Of a stretch of DNA of 64,000 nucleotides, positions 35,151 to 45,212 are shown piece by piece. The stretch is from Warburgia ugandensis (lineage: Eukaryota; Streptophyta; Magnoliopsida; Canellales; Canellaceae), in NCBI GenBank assembly GCA_035236585.1, contig CP141126.1:6213001-6277000 (forward strand). Reading direction: 5' to 3'. Position 1 is the first letter of the stretch; each line of letters starts with the position of its first letter. The translations under genes and the position numbers were made by a program. Below the pieces are notes generated by a model, which saw nothing but the letters and a program-made list of their open reading frames with translations, was not told the origin of the DNA and did no database searches.

Positions 35151-37306
35151 GACTCCCCCACTTGATAACGTCGACGTCCTCGTCGACACACATTTGCTGT
35201 TGTTGCACCTTTTGCACTTGGGCACGTCTCGCGTTGCCTTGTTGTGTCCCTTCCTTTGCACCTTGCCCTCCAGCCCTTCTTGTGCACTTTTGGGACTTCC
35301 CTTGGTTCTTCCATGTGGTGTGCGTCCTTGCACACCTGTGCACCTTGGCACTTTTGGATGGCGTCGTTCCTCTGGCGCTCCACTCTTGCTGCACTTCGTC
35401 GCTGTGCCTCCTGCACCTGGATGTAGCAGTTACCAGTTCGCCTGATCCTGGCTGTGCCTCCTGCACTAGCACGTCCTGGCTTTGTCTTGTCCCTCTTGGA
35501 GTTACTTGGTTGAGACACACCCTTGTCCTCAGCAGATCTCTCCTTGGACCCCTTAGACCTTAGCACCCTTATGGTACTTAGTTGTGCCAACTCCACCCTT
35601 GTTGTGGAACCTTCTATCAACTGCAAGGTTGATAGCACCTTCCCTTGGTTCCCTCCATTTTTCGACACTGGGACTGCACAAGGGTTCTCCTTATCAAAGA
35701 AGCTCAACACCTTAAGGTATGGCATAGGGACTGCCTTAGCCCTGATGAGGAAATCTATCCCTAGGATAACCTCATAGTCCTCCAAAGGAATTACTGTCAA
35801 AGTGATGGCACCTTGCCACTTTCCCACCTTGACTGGCACCTCTTGAGCAACTCCTAGTATGGACCTTGGTTCGGAGTTGACTGCCTTGATCAAGCTCTCA
35901 ACCTTCTTCACCTTGAGGCCTAACCTCTTAGCCTCCTCTTCTGAGATAAAGTTGTGAGTAGCTCCCGTGTCCACCATAGCTTGTGTGTCTTTGCCATTAA
36001 GGCACACGTCCACATACATTAGACTCTTCCATTCACTGGCAGGTTTGGTCCCTGATGCCTGCCCTGTCATAGCATTGAGGAGTCTAAGGGCCCCCATCTT
36101 AGCCTCTTCATCACCCTCATCCACTTCCTTGTGGTTCTCCCTTTCAACCACTAAGGCATTAAGGGTCTTCTTCTTTGGGCATTCCACTGCCCTGTGATCT
36201 CCATCACATATGAAGCAACTAATCCGTCGAGGAATGAACTTACCTCTGCCCTTTGGGTCGTGCCGGCCTCCCTTGCCTTCTTCCTTGTGACCCTTAGGTC
36301 CGTCCTCCTCATCGTTGCATCCATTAGCCTTAGCCTTTACCTCCTTTTGAGTGCTTTCAGCCCTCCTGTCGAATTCCACTAGCTTCTCAGCAGTTGAGAG
36401 TGCAGTGGCCAAGTCTTGCACTCCCCCCCTTTGCAACTCTTGTTCCGCCCAAGGTTGCAACCCGTCCATGAAGAAGAACAGCTTGTCCTTCTCATTCATA
36501 TTTGAAATGTTCAGGAGTAGAGCCGTGAATTGATTGACATACTCCCGAATAGATCCCGTATGCTTGAGGCGCTTCAGACTTTTCCTAGCCAAGTACTCCA
36601 CATTCTCTGGGAAGAATTGGGCTTTAATCTCTCTCTTAAAGTCTTCCCATAGGGCTATGGTGCAACGACCCTCAGCTACATCTCCATGCCTTCGTCTTCA
36701 CCATAGCATCGCATCATCACTCAAGTACATTGTGGCCATGTCCACCTTCATGGCTTCCTCAGAGATCTTGGCAGCTTTGAAGTATTATTCCATTTGCCAC
36801 AGAAAATTCTCTAAGTCCTTAGCATTACAGGTCCCCTTGTAGCCTGTGGGTTCAGGAATCTTGACCTTTGGAGTTAACTCCTTTGGTCCAAGCCCTCCAC
36901 CACTAGCCACAACCTTCTCTAAAAGGGCCAAACGGATTTTGACATCGGCCACTTTCTCATGTAGGCCGGCTACTTCACCCTCTATGGTCTCAAGACGATT
37001 AGACATGCACTTCACCTTTTCTATGGTCTTGGGATTCATTACCTTGACCACATCAAAGGAGCAACGCATCTCATCACGAAGACCATGTAATGCCTCCACA
37101 TAGGCATTAGACTTGTCCAAGCAATCAACAAGAGTTTGCTTAAACTTACCCAGTCTTTCCTCCAACATGGTGAGGTGAGCATCCAAAGCCAAATCCCTTG
37201 ATGGCTCCCTGGACTTCTCCCTCCTTGACTTCTTCTGAACCTCCACTAGCATGGTGGTCTCCCCTGACGCACTTGCCATGATGCTACCATGAGCTTCCCC
37301 TGGACT
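35117..37306 (-). pseudogene. Gag-protease ORF of the TR-GAG-like element, two premature stops
   Basis: The frame opens near 37281 (MASASGETTMLVEV) with a coiled-coil-like N-terminal part. It then has the retrotransposon gag core (ENFLWQME...; LARKSLKRLKHTGSIREYVN; FFMDGLQPWAEQELQRGGVQ), a basic linker, a CCHC-type knuckle (CFICDGDHRAVECPKK, near 36175) and an aspartic protease (DTGATHNFISEEEAKRLGLK near 35960, and VILGIDFL). All of this is one frame, interrupted by a TAA after WQME (about 36790) and a TGA after DAMLW (about 36735). Each is one transition away from a sense codon that fits (CAA, TGG). Downstream the frame runs open through low-complexity sequence into the LTR. The product would assemble particles and cleave gag; this copy is dead by those two stops. 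Confidence 0.85.
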
Positions 37307-37374
37307 CGCTAAGCAACTCCCACGTCCACCGGTTTTGATACCAACTCTTGGTACCAACCTGCTCTGATACCAAT

Positions 37375-37915
37375 TGTCATGGGGTTGCACTTTCACCTAT
37401 GTTAAACCCGTGCGGCACTTGTGCACAACTCCAATTCCCAGGCACAAGTCAGCCTTTAACCCCAAACTCTCACTTGCTAGGGCTACACTCACTCACCCAC
37501 TCAAGCAATGAGAAGAACTCAAGAGAACTCAGAAAGGAACTCTCCTAATGTATTCACTTTAACTGAACTCTAAGCTGATTACAAGTGAGGAGCTTACACC
37601 TATTTATACTTGCTCTCCCCTATCCACCTCCTCAATGGATGGTCCAGATTATTCCAAATGTCTACAATCCAATGGTTATGGACTACTCTAGAACTCTCTC
37701 TAGAGAACTCTACACAACTCTACACACTTCTCCAACCTTCTATCTTTCTACATATTTAGAGAGACTTCTAGAAATCGGGCCTTCTAGATTCAGGCCAAGT
37801 TCCATGGACATTCACAAGCAAGCCTGAGTCCCTAAAGTCAGGTCCATGTCCCAAGTGAGCCTTCTTTAGAGGCTGCAAGCCTTGGTCACGGGCCTTGCAG
37901 TGCAAGTCCGTGACA
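37375..37915 (-). mobile_element. 5' LTR of the gag-protease element
   Basis: A 541-bp copy of the LTR, with a roughly 10-bp local duplication (ACAACTCTAC) near 37710. On its internal side is the primer-binding site; outside is target duplication ACCA at 37916-37919. Confidence 0.95.
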
Positions 37916-40116
37916 ACCAGCTCAAAAGCCCACGTAGGAAAATAACAAACTTCGCTCTCAAGCGAAGATCTTCGAAATTCAAAGTTCCTGATTCCACTCA
38001 CTTTCTCCAACAAAGCCATCCCAAAACTGTAAACATCAGCCTCAGCCGTGATTGGCTCCTCTACTTTCACCCATTCGGGAGCCAAGTAGCGGCGGGTCCC
38101 CCGAATTTTAGACATTGTCACAAAATCTTCTTTCTTGGAGAGTTTTGCTAGGCCGAAATCCGAAACTTTTGGGCAGAAATCGTCTCCTAAGAGGATGTTT
38201 TCTGGCTTGATGTCACAGTGAAGCACCCATTCCAAACATTCCTCGTGTAAGTAAGCAATTGCTCTGGCAACTCCCACTGCAATTCTATAGCGGATATTCC
38301 AGTCCAGCGATGGCCGATTTGTTTGCTGTTGTTCATTTAAACTGGAATTCTCAATATTAGGCCCAGGGAAGAGGAATTTGTCAAGAGACACATTAGGAAT
38401 GTATTCATAAACAAGCATTCTCTGACCTTTCTCAGCGCAGAAACCCCACATTCTGATCAGATTCAGATGATGCATTCGAGCAATTATAGTCACTTCAGCC
38501 CAGAATTCTGCTTCCCCCCCTTATATGTTCTTCAACCGTTTTACAGCAACGATTCTTTGATCTGGAAGTTCTCCTTTATACACAGTCCCATAGCCCCCAT
38601 GACCAATGATGCTTGAGAAATCGTTAGTAGCAGATTTCAGTTCAGCATAGGAGAACCGTTTCGGGCTGGCGGCGGGAAGGAACTCGACTCCGAACATTCT
38701 AGCGATGTCTCTGTATTTGGAGTATCTTCTCAGAAAAGCCCAGAAAGATAGAACTCCACAAATGAGTTCAAAAGCAAAAAGCGAGCAGATTATGACTAGA
38801 TTTCTCGTCGCAGATTTTGATTCTTCTGGTGGTAGAGGGAGACTAATTCTTTCCGGACAAACTGTATCCAAAAAAGAATTCAGGCCTGTGAAATTCGAAG
38901 AGTCGTCTTCAGAAACATCAACACGGAGATAAACGGCACCTTCTGTCCCCGGCGACCAGTAGCCATTCAAAAGACGCCCGATAAGCAGAGTACACGACAG
39001 CTCTCCATCGTACTTGTATCTGAATCCGAGGCAATCTGGGTTAGAAAGGCATGTGAATGTACAGGCTGAGAAATTCGCCGTTATGGAATCCGGCTGGTTT
39101 AGTCCACTTGTAAAGTTCACAAAATCCAATTGCGGAAATTTGCTCTCGTTTGGGTTTCTCGACAAGGGCTTCCTCCTCTCGCAGTTGCCGTTGCTTTCGT
39201 TCCTTCGAAATCCAGCAGGGCAGATACAGGTACTAGTGTTGGATCCATTGTTCATACACACATAATTAGGACCACATGAGCCGTGGATTGTGCAAACTTC
39301 TTGTATGGCTTGCCAAACCATGGTCCAAGTACCAGAATTACGATTTAGGCTGTAAATCCTCAGGTTACCATCAACGTCTAGAGTTAACCTGCGCAAAACA
39401 GTGGCCCCCACATCCGCCGATACCCTGGGTTTTGCGTTGTCCATGGTTATGTTGCCGTCGACAGTTAAGTCCACGAACGTGCCATCTGCATCCCAGTATT
39501 CGTCGGTTGAATTAAACACCAAACTTTTAAAGTTCTGGAACTTGTAGTTTCCAGGCTCATAAGAATCTCTGCTACGTCTCGAAACGAGCGGCCTTGTTCG
39601 AATTGGATCGAAATGTTGGGATGGGAGAATCGTGTCGGTAGGGAAATCCGAACTCGACCAAACCAGCTTCGTCAAACTGCTGAAAAGTAGAGTACCCTCT
39701 TCGGATAAAACCAGCTCTGCCGAATTGTTGGGTTTTATGGCTCGGGCAGGTCCCGGGAAAAGATTTTTTCCGGTGGAGTCGTTCAGAGAGAGGACACCGG
39801 AAGTCGAGATGCTTAGAGATGAAGATGGGCTTACAGGGCTGGTCGGGTTTGCAGACCAGATAACAGTTGTCTCCGCGGCGGATTGCACCCAAACAGCGAA
39901 TATGTAGAGATAGGGAGAGGAAGGAATAGACCGAAAACCGGCTGAGAAAATAGAGTTCGGGGATATAAGGATTTGGTTCTGGTTTGGGCTCCATGGAGAA
40001 TCAGAAATGGAGAAGTTGGAGAGGTGCTTCTGTTGGGCTAAGACAAGAGAGGTGAAGGAGAAGACGAAGACGACGAAGATGAGAATGGAGGAAGCCATGG
40101 AGAAGGTTTTGGTCAT
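37916..40116 (-). pseudogene. S-domain (ZmPK1-like) receptor kinase, main part, with an internal stop
   Basis: A likely start is ATG 40098 ([15 protein letters not shown]), giving a clean signal peptide ending near VLAQQ. Domains in order: B-lectin ([12 protein letters not shown]), S-locus glycoprotein domain ([13 protein letters not shown]), EGF-like/PAN cysteines ([16 protein letters not shown]), a transmembrane segment ([17 protein letters not shown]) and a kinase with glycine loop [11 protein letters not shown] and ATP lysine VAVKRLKNI. There a TAA (38521-38523) stops translation, with no change of frame: the next codons read GGEAEFWAEVTIIARMHH and on through LVYEYIPN, HCDIKPENILL (non-RD), SDFGLAKL and RYLAPEW to WAFELV at 37916, where the LTR element is inserted. 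It is an intron-free cell-surface receptor in the ZmPK1-like S-domain class. Kinase output is lost; a secreted or membrane-bound receptor fragment could still be made. Confidence 0.92.
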
Positions 40117-41668
40117 GTACTTAGAGATATATGAACGCGGTGGGAGGGAAGGGTTTTTGTTGTAGAAAGAGTAGAAGACTTGAACGTTGACCTTGGAGCT
40201 TGTCTATTGACTCCGAAAAGATCTTCTCTTCTTTCTAGTTCGTTGGTTTCGGTGGTGTTTGACGTGTGGAATGGGTTAGTTTTTTATGATGGCTGGTAAT
40301 CAAACGGTTCCTTCTTTCAGCCATATCTTAGATACTCGATGACTAAAACATTGAATGATGTTAACCTTCTGATCTCTGATCTGTTGAGATCTGTATTCTA
40401 TACTGAAATGGTGGTTAAGATCATCCAATGGAGATGCTTACTAGTGCATGGCCTGTTTGAGATGTGGCTTGGTCGAGAGTGGATCATCGATCATCTGGAT
40501 CCCAGCACATACTTTTTGGTGGGTATAGATCTCTGCAATGATATACATGCGCAAACAGTGACTAGAGCTCTTCTAAGAATGATGGGCTAAGAGGAAAGGA
40601 CTGAATGATCAACATCCAGTTTGACTAGTAGACTATTAATTGAATTGTAACAGACCGAGGAGATAGTCTTAAGTCAGTGGCAAATTATACACGGTAAAAA
40701 GACATGTGGGCCAAATTGGTGATCCAAAGTGCTCGTCTTTTGGCAGGAATCCTAGGTGAGTCTGACCCCACAAAGCCATTCCATTGAACGATCCAACCAC
40801 TATCACTGGTCCACAGCAGAGAAATGACAGCTTAGAAAGTTCAAATAAGTGTGGCCAAAATTATGAACCGCCTGCATCACTCGCACTCCGGACCGCCCGG
40901 GCCTCTTTGGCGCTTGTAAATCAGTGTACCGATATGCACCAACAAATACGGCGTAAGAATTCGGGCAAGTGCGGACTTGGTTCCGGCGCAGCCCGCTTGA
41001 CGTGGAACGAGGAATATTACAGCCAGTTGGATGTTGTCCAGGGCCCGCCTGCCCGAGGTGTTGAATTGCGTTCAAATAGAGATTCAAAAGAAAATGGCCG
41101 GTACAACTTATTAATTGGATGAGCGTCTGGTTTGTTCTCGGTTTTCGTAGTTCTGCCTAACAATTAACAGGAATGACACGGCATAGCGGAGTTAATAAAT
41201 CAACGTGCATATGCACCTGCGCACCATGAGAGAACGGTCGATTTCTTTTGTAAAAAAAAAAAGAAAAAGGTTTTTATATTTTGGCATTTTTGTAAAAAAA
41301 TTTAATATTTTTACATTTTCACAAAATTTGGCATTCTATTTGTGAATCACCGTTTGAATTTTTAAAATTCGTCTGTTTAACATTACAGACAGCATACGCT
41401 TGTGGAAGAATACCCACGACAAATGATCAATGATGGCCCTCTTCCTTCACCAAAGATCGACTAGACGAAGACCGCGCATGCTCCCCACCCTCATTTCTCT
41501 CGTCATCAATTGCCTACCTTTGGATAGGCGTTGATTCAATCTAAGTTTTATTAGCCTGGTGTGTGTAGACAATTTAAGTTTTACATGGCAGCAACTATAC
41601 TCCATTTCATTCTTTACAGCATCTTATAAGTTCTATAAACATGAAGATCAAAAACTAAAAGCTCAATG
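40117..41668. other. Promoter side of the receptor kinase, then unassigned sequence
   Basis: The first few hundred bases are the former 5' flank of the receptor kinase; no core promoter element is clear. ORFs near 40339-40590 and 40784-41122 have no recognisable domain. The AT-rich stretch 41280-41390 resembles 6790-6950 in reverse orientation. Confidence 0.45.
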
Positions 41669-42000
41669 AGAGTTGTTAATATAGTAGAAGCCAAACTTGT
41701 AAATTTCATGCCTTGCTACTTCATTTTATGCCAAAAATCAGTCAGCATCTAGATAAGAGTTGATAATATAGTGGAAGATAAAAACCTGCAGATTTTGCCT
41801 TGCTACTTCATTTTATTCCACAAAGGTAAAAGTTGTCGTCATGTGACCTTGAGGTCATGGGTTCAAGGAACAGCCTCTTACAAAAGTACAAGGTAAGACT
41901 GCTTTGTGGTCCACCCCTTCCCGGACCCTACATAGGTAGGAGCTTTGTGCACTGGGGCTGCCCTTTACTTCATTTTACACCACAAACTAGTCAACATCTA
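41669..42000. repeat. 88-bp tandem duplication, second copy carrying a SINE
   Basis: The first unit (about 41669-41756) runs from GAGTTGTTAATATAGTAGAA through TGCTACTTCATTTTATGCC to GTCAGCATCTAGATA. The second unit (from about 41757) repeats it and is interrupted by the SINE at 41825-41966, resuming to GTCAACATCTAGATA near 42003. Confidence 0.75.
41825..41966 (+). mobile_element. Au-like SINE, 5'-truncated (copy 1)
   Basis: It starts GGTAAAAGTTGTCGTCATGT in the tRNA-related head, contains TGACCTTGAGGTCATGGGTTC (B-box region) and ends GGGGCTGCCCTTT, the conserved tail of Au SINEs. Flanking 20-bp target duplications match at 18 positions: acttcattttattccacaaa (41805-41824) and acttcattttacaccacaaa (41967-41986). 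Confidence 0.88.
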
Positions 42001-42201
42001 GATACAATTGGGAAGTCAGGAACTCAATTTTACTAAGTCATTGCATATGTTTTCTTAGCTAAAACTACTTAAGGATATTTGGTACTGCTTTCATAACTAA
42101 GTAAATTATGACAATCTCTTATAAAGAAAAAAGCAAAAAGATCCGATTAACGTCTTCACTCCTAGAGGTAAAGTTCTTCTTTCCTCTCTTCTCTCTCATT
42201 T

Positions 42202-42650
42202 CTAGAACTCAGTGATCAATATGCATTGTAGGAATGATGAGATATGGTCTATAATTTCTGACTCTTCTTCCATCTCTACGTAGTCTATAATTGCTGATAC
42301 CAATCTATTCTCGAAATCATAGTTTTCTTGTTGGAGGTCCTTGTACCCATACCTCACTATACATCTGAGCATGCAGTATTCTTTTGGGCCAATCCTTCTT
42401 GTAAGAGAACTTTCTCCTTCGCAAACATAAGGAACTTGAACAGATCTTATATAAACATAGACTAATACGTGATGGAAAGTAGGCATGTTTGTTACAAAGT
42501 GTCCAAAATTTGCGGAAAACCTGTCGCCAGATGAGTACAAACAAGTCCAATTCTAGGTACAAGAACCATTCATAAACTCGAACCTGAACCAAAATCCGTT
42601 TCACTGAGACCCTGTTTTCCATGTCGAATTCATGTTTCTTCAATGCATTG
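42202..42650 (-). pseudogene. HAK/KUP potassium transporter relic, C-terminal part
   Basis: The minus strand reads KKHEFDMENRVSVKRIL, then in a second frame GHFVTNMPTFHHVLVYVYI, RSVQVPYV, RRIGPKEYCMLRCIVRYGYK and DLQQENYDFENRLVSAI. These are the conserved segments near the end of the membrane domain and start of the cytosolic tail of HAK/KUP/KT transporters, which import potassium with protons. A frame change occurs near 42540. The other two recognisable parts lie at 43120 and 43690, the first inverted. Confidence 0.75.
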
Positions 42651-43119
42651 TAGTTCCAACATACATAATAGCCATGAATATCATGGAGAGAACCTTGGTA
42701 AGAGATATTGAGATGTATAATTACTCAATTGATCCAAAAGACACAAGAAATGTGAGATACACACTGATCTTTTCCTTCCATACAATTATAATCACCAAAA
42801 ACAACAACCATGTTGTCACAAACATAACAATAGCAACAGAGAGCCTTACAATTCAAGCAAACTAATCAAATATTAGGTGAACTAAACTCAAAACAAGCAC
42901 TCATGAAAGATACCAGAAGCCACAGTAACAGCTTAAGATCATATATTAAGTTTTATATAGTTCAGCGAATTATTTTGTAAGTTTGCACATGTTGTTTGAA
43001 ACATAGCTTACAAGTAACCAATGGCATTTCAATTAGATAAGCCAAGTTATCAGTCATAATGTATAGGTGAGGGTGAGTATTCATGCTTCCTTATTTTTGG
43101 GATAATTCATCCTCACTTC

Positions 43120-43328
43120 AGCATCATGGAACACGCAAGGTTGCATTCATGTTTGCACCTATTATCATTGCATGGCTTCTATGCATCAGTGGAATCGGGT
43201 TACAACATCTTGAGATGGAACCCAAGTATATATCTTGCACTGTCTTCATCAAGAATGTTTAGGTTCCTAAGAGCCACTGGCTTAGAAGGATAGGTTTCAC
43301 TGGGGGGAGTGGTGCTATGCATTACAGG
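43120..43328 (+). pseudogene. HAK/KUP relic, middle exon in inverted orientation
   Basis: The plus strand reads HGTRKVAFMFAPIIIAWLL then CISGIG, switches frame to YNILRWNPSIYLALSSSRM and FRFLRATGLEG, meets a stop, and continues VSLGGVVLCIT. This is the HAK/KUP stretch between the fourth and fifth membrane helices (YGTxxVxFxFAP...WNP...SLGGxxLCITG). The flanking parts of the same gene are on the minus strand, so this block has been inverted or comes from another copy. Confidence 0.7.
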
Positions 43329-43689
43329 TAATTGTTTAAAAATTTTTATATCCCTCCAGATTTGACATCAATTAGTTGATTTGGTAAGAACAAAAGAACC
43401 ATTTGTTTTAGGTTCAAAGACAATCTTTGCTGCTTTGGGCCATTTCTCCCCACTTTCAATTAAGGTTAAAGCATATTGTTTTTGATAAACCGTGTCAATT
43501 CTTGCAATCTTGCATATGTTCAATGACATGTTGTTTTCACGTTTCTAGCTTTTCCCTGTTTGGTTCTTACATGTATGGTTCTTGCATATGTCTGTCTTTG
43601 TCTATCATGATAGGACTGAGGAATACCAACATTAATGTAGTTCTAGTAAACAAAATTAATTTATGAGAGTTCCCTTTTTTTTCCTTTTT

Positions 43690-43930
43690 CTAGAATGGAG
43701 CATACTTGTATCCCTGTTCAGATCCTACGATTGCTAGAGTGAGTACCCCATCACCAATTGCCATGCATGTTCCCAATAGAACAAATATTAATAACCCAAA
43801 TATTTGAAAGAATTTAAAAGCTTTCAACATGGAAATTTGCCATGTATCAGTGTCTCCTTCCATTCCATAAGCTAATAATGTCTCATAAGCAATTTGTTGA
43901 TTAGGTGGAATGCACAGTGAATTCAAATCA
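43690..43930 (-). pseudogene. HAK/KUP relic, N-terminal exon
   Basis: The minus strand reads IFGLLIFVLLGTCMAIGDGVLTLAI. The motif GTCMxIGDGVLTPAI is a signature of plant HAK/KUP/KT transporters; here Pro is changed to Leu and the frame is lost directly after. Together with the C-terminal piece at 42202 it gives the expected order for a minus-strand gene, with the rest deleted. Confidence 0.65.
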
Positions 43931-44053
43931 ACCTCGTATTGGCAAGTGCTTTTAAATCAGCCTATGAATGCATCTATATTTCTTTGAATATCTTTCATTT
44001 GTTATGGTCTTTCCAACTTGTGTGAAGACTTTGAGAAGAAGAACAGTTAGTTA

Positions 44054-44290
44054 ATGTTTAACTGGATGTACTATACATGTAGTTCTTCTAACATGCAAAG
44101 ATGTGCTAGTGGATTTCAACCTGTGGCTGCAAAATCAAAGTTGAAAACAAATCCTGGGAGGTATTACTACCGTTGTCCGACAAGGAGGTGCAACTACTTT
44201 GCTTCGCATGAAGAATATCACCCATTAGCTTCACCAACATACCATCAAGCAGGAACATCATCATCAGGCGTGGGATCCTCATCATGTTGA
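44054..44290 (+). CDS. Short ORF with a GRF-type zinc-finger-like motif
   Basis: The ORF of 78 codons contains KTNPGRYYYRCPTRRCNYFA followed by SHEEYH. NPGRxFYxCP...CxFF is the hallmark of GRF zinc fingers, which bind single-stranded nucleic acid in topoisomerases and nucleases. The N-terminal Cys pair of the domain is not clear (CASGFQPVAAKS). It may be the last exon of a larger gene or a fragment; no partner exon is seen between the HAK and THO2 relics. Whether it is expressed is unknown. Confidence 0.4.
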   Translation: MFNWMYYTCSSSNMQRCASGFQPVAAKSKLKTNPGRYYYRCPTRRCNYFASHEEYHPLASPTYHQAGTSSSGVGSSSC

Positions 44291-44574
44291 GCGGGATCCT
44301 AAGCTACAATTAATGAAGGCTGGTTTTCAAATGATAAAGATTCTACTTGTTATATCATATATTTGCTTTTTGTTTCCTTCACATTTAAATGAATATTTGT
44401 TATGTGTTCTAATGGACTTGTGATATGCTTGCAAATGTTAACCGTAATGAAGTCAATGCACTCACCTTAAGTGTGGGTGCATTTGGTAGCAAGTATTACA
44501 ACTTAGTATAAATTATCTAGCAGACCAATTTCCCTTGAAAACTGCTAAGTTCATGGGTTTCTGAAGAAGAATTT

Positions 44575-44990
44575 GGGATGGGCTAGCTTGAATTAAACAA
44601 CTCAACAGCATCACCTGCAAAATCTTTAGGCTGTTCGAATTTAGCTGTTCCAAATGGTTCCGTCAATACTTCTCAAAATGAGACTGCAGGAGCTCAATTT
44701 TCAGATGCTTTGAATTCTATCAAGGATCAGATAGCACGATAAAAACTGTTGATGGTAGGCTCGAACAATCTGAGTACATCAGACTTTTGAAACCTGATTC
44801 AGGACAGCTAAAAATAAAAGGTGGCTCTCTAGCAAATGGTGCAGACATTCAATCAGTCCCTCCTTCAGCTACTATGCAACCTGCAGCTTCAAGACCAACT
44901 GAAGCACAAAAAGGAACATTTGAACTTCCAAAAGGCGTCATGGATGAAAATGCAGTCAAAGTTACTTCAAAGATTGCTGTAGAACCCGAG
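44575..44990 (+). pseudogene. THO2 (THO complex subunit 2) relic, C-terminal exon 1
   Basis: The sequence reads GGSLANGADIQSVPPSATMQ and GVMDENAVKVTSKIAVEPE, up to a donor at 44990 (GAG|GTATC). An earlier part (44575-44760) needs other frames and contains stops. This is the low-complexity C-terminal region of plant THO2, a subunit of the complex that couples transcription to mRNA export in the nucleus. Assignment rests on this exon together with those at 46685, 47114, 49590 and 50038; the first ~1,200 residues of THO2 are absent from the window. Confidence 0.6.
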
Positions 44991-45130
44991 GTATCTTTCT
45001 TTTGCGGTCCTATAAAATTGAATGGTTAGGAATCTGTCATGCATTGGTAGTTAATCTCAGACTAATGAAGAGTCATTTATGCCTTTGATAATTGTGTTAC
45101 TTAATATATAGTACATATTCCTTGCACAGG

Positions 45131-45212
45131 TAAGGCTGCATACTATTGACCCTTGTGGCCCTCCCCTTCCCCAGACCCTGCATACTTGGGAGTTTCGTGC
45201 ACCGAGGCTGCC
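45131..45212 (+). mobile_element. Au-like SINE, strongly 5'-truncated (copy 2)
   Basis: Only the 3' part remains: TAAGGCTGCATAC, the block CCCCTTCCCCAGACCCTGCA and GTGCACCGAGGCTGCC. It is flanked by a perfect 16-bp target duplication, atattccttgcacagg, at 45115-45130 and 45213-45228. It sits in the intron between THO2 relic exons 1 and 2. Confidence 0.88.

Larger units (their letters stand above)
34620..37915 (-). mobile_element. Gag-protease-only LTR retrotransposon (TR-GAG-like) inside the receptor kinase gene
   Basis: A 3.3-kb element with LTRs of 531 and 541 bp, a primer-binding site TGGTATCAGAGCAGG (minus strand, about 37358-37372), a polypurine tract, and a 4-bp target duplication ACCA (34616-34619 and 37916-37919). 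It encodes gag and an aspartic protease but no reverse transcriptase, RNase H or integrase, and only about 0.6 kb separates the protease from the 3' LTR, so these were not merely decayed in place. Such non-autonomous elements have been called TR-GAGs. They need enzymes from a partner, likely Gypsy type judging by the gag. It splits the receptor kinase coding sequence between subdomains X and XI. Confidence 0.93.

Noticed and set aside
35135-35563. Open frames on the plus strand opposite the gag-protease element
   Set aside because: They are antisense to the protease-to-LTR linker, have a Cys/Leu-rich composition set by the opposite strand's codon bias, and resemble no family.
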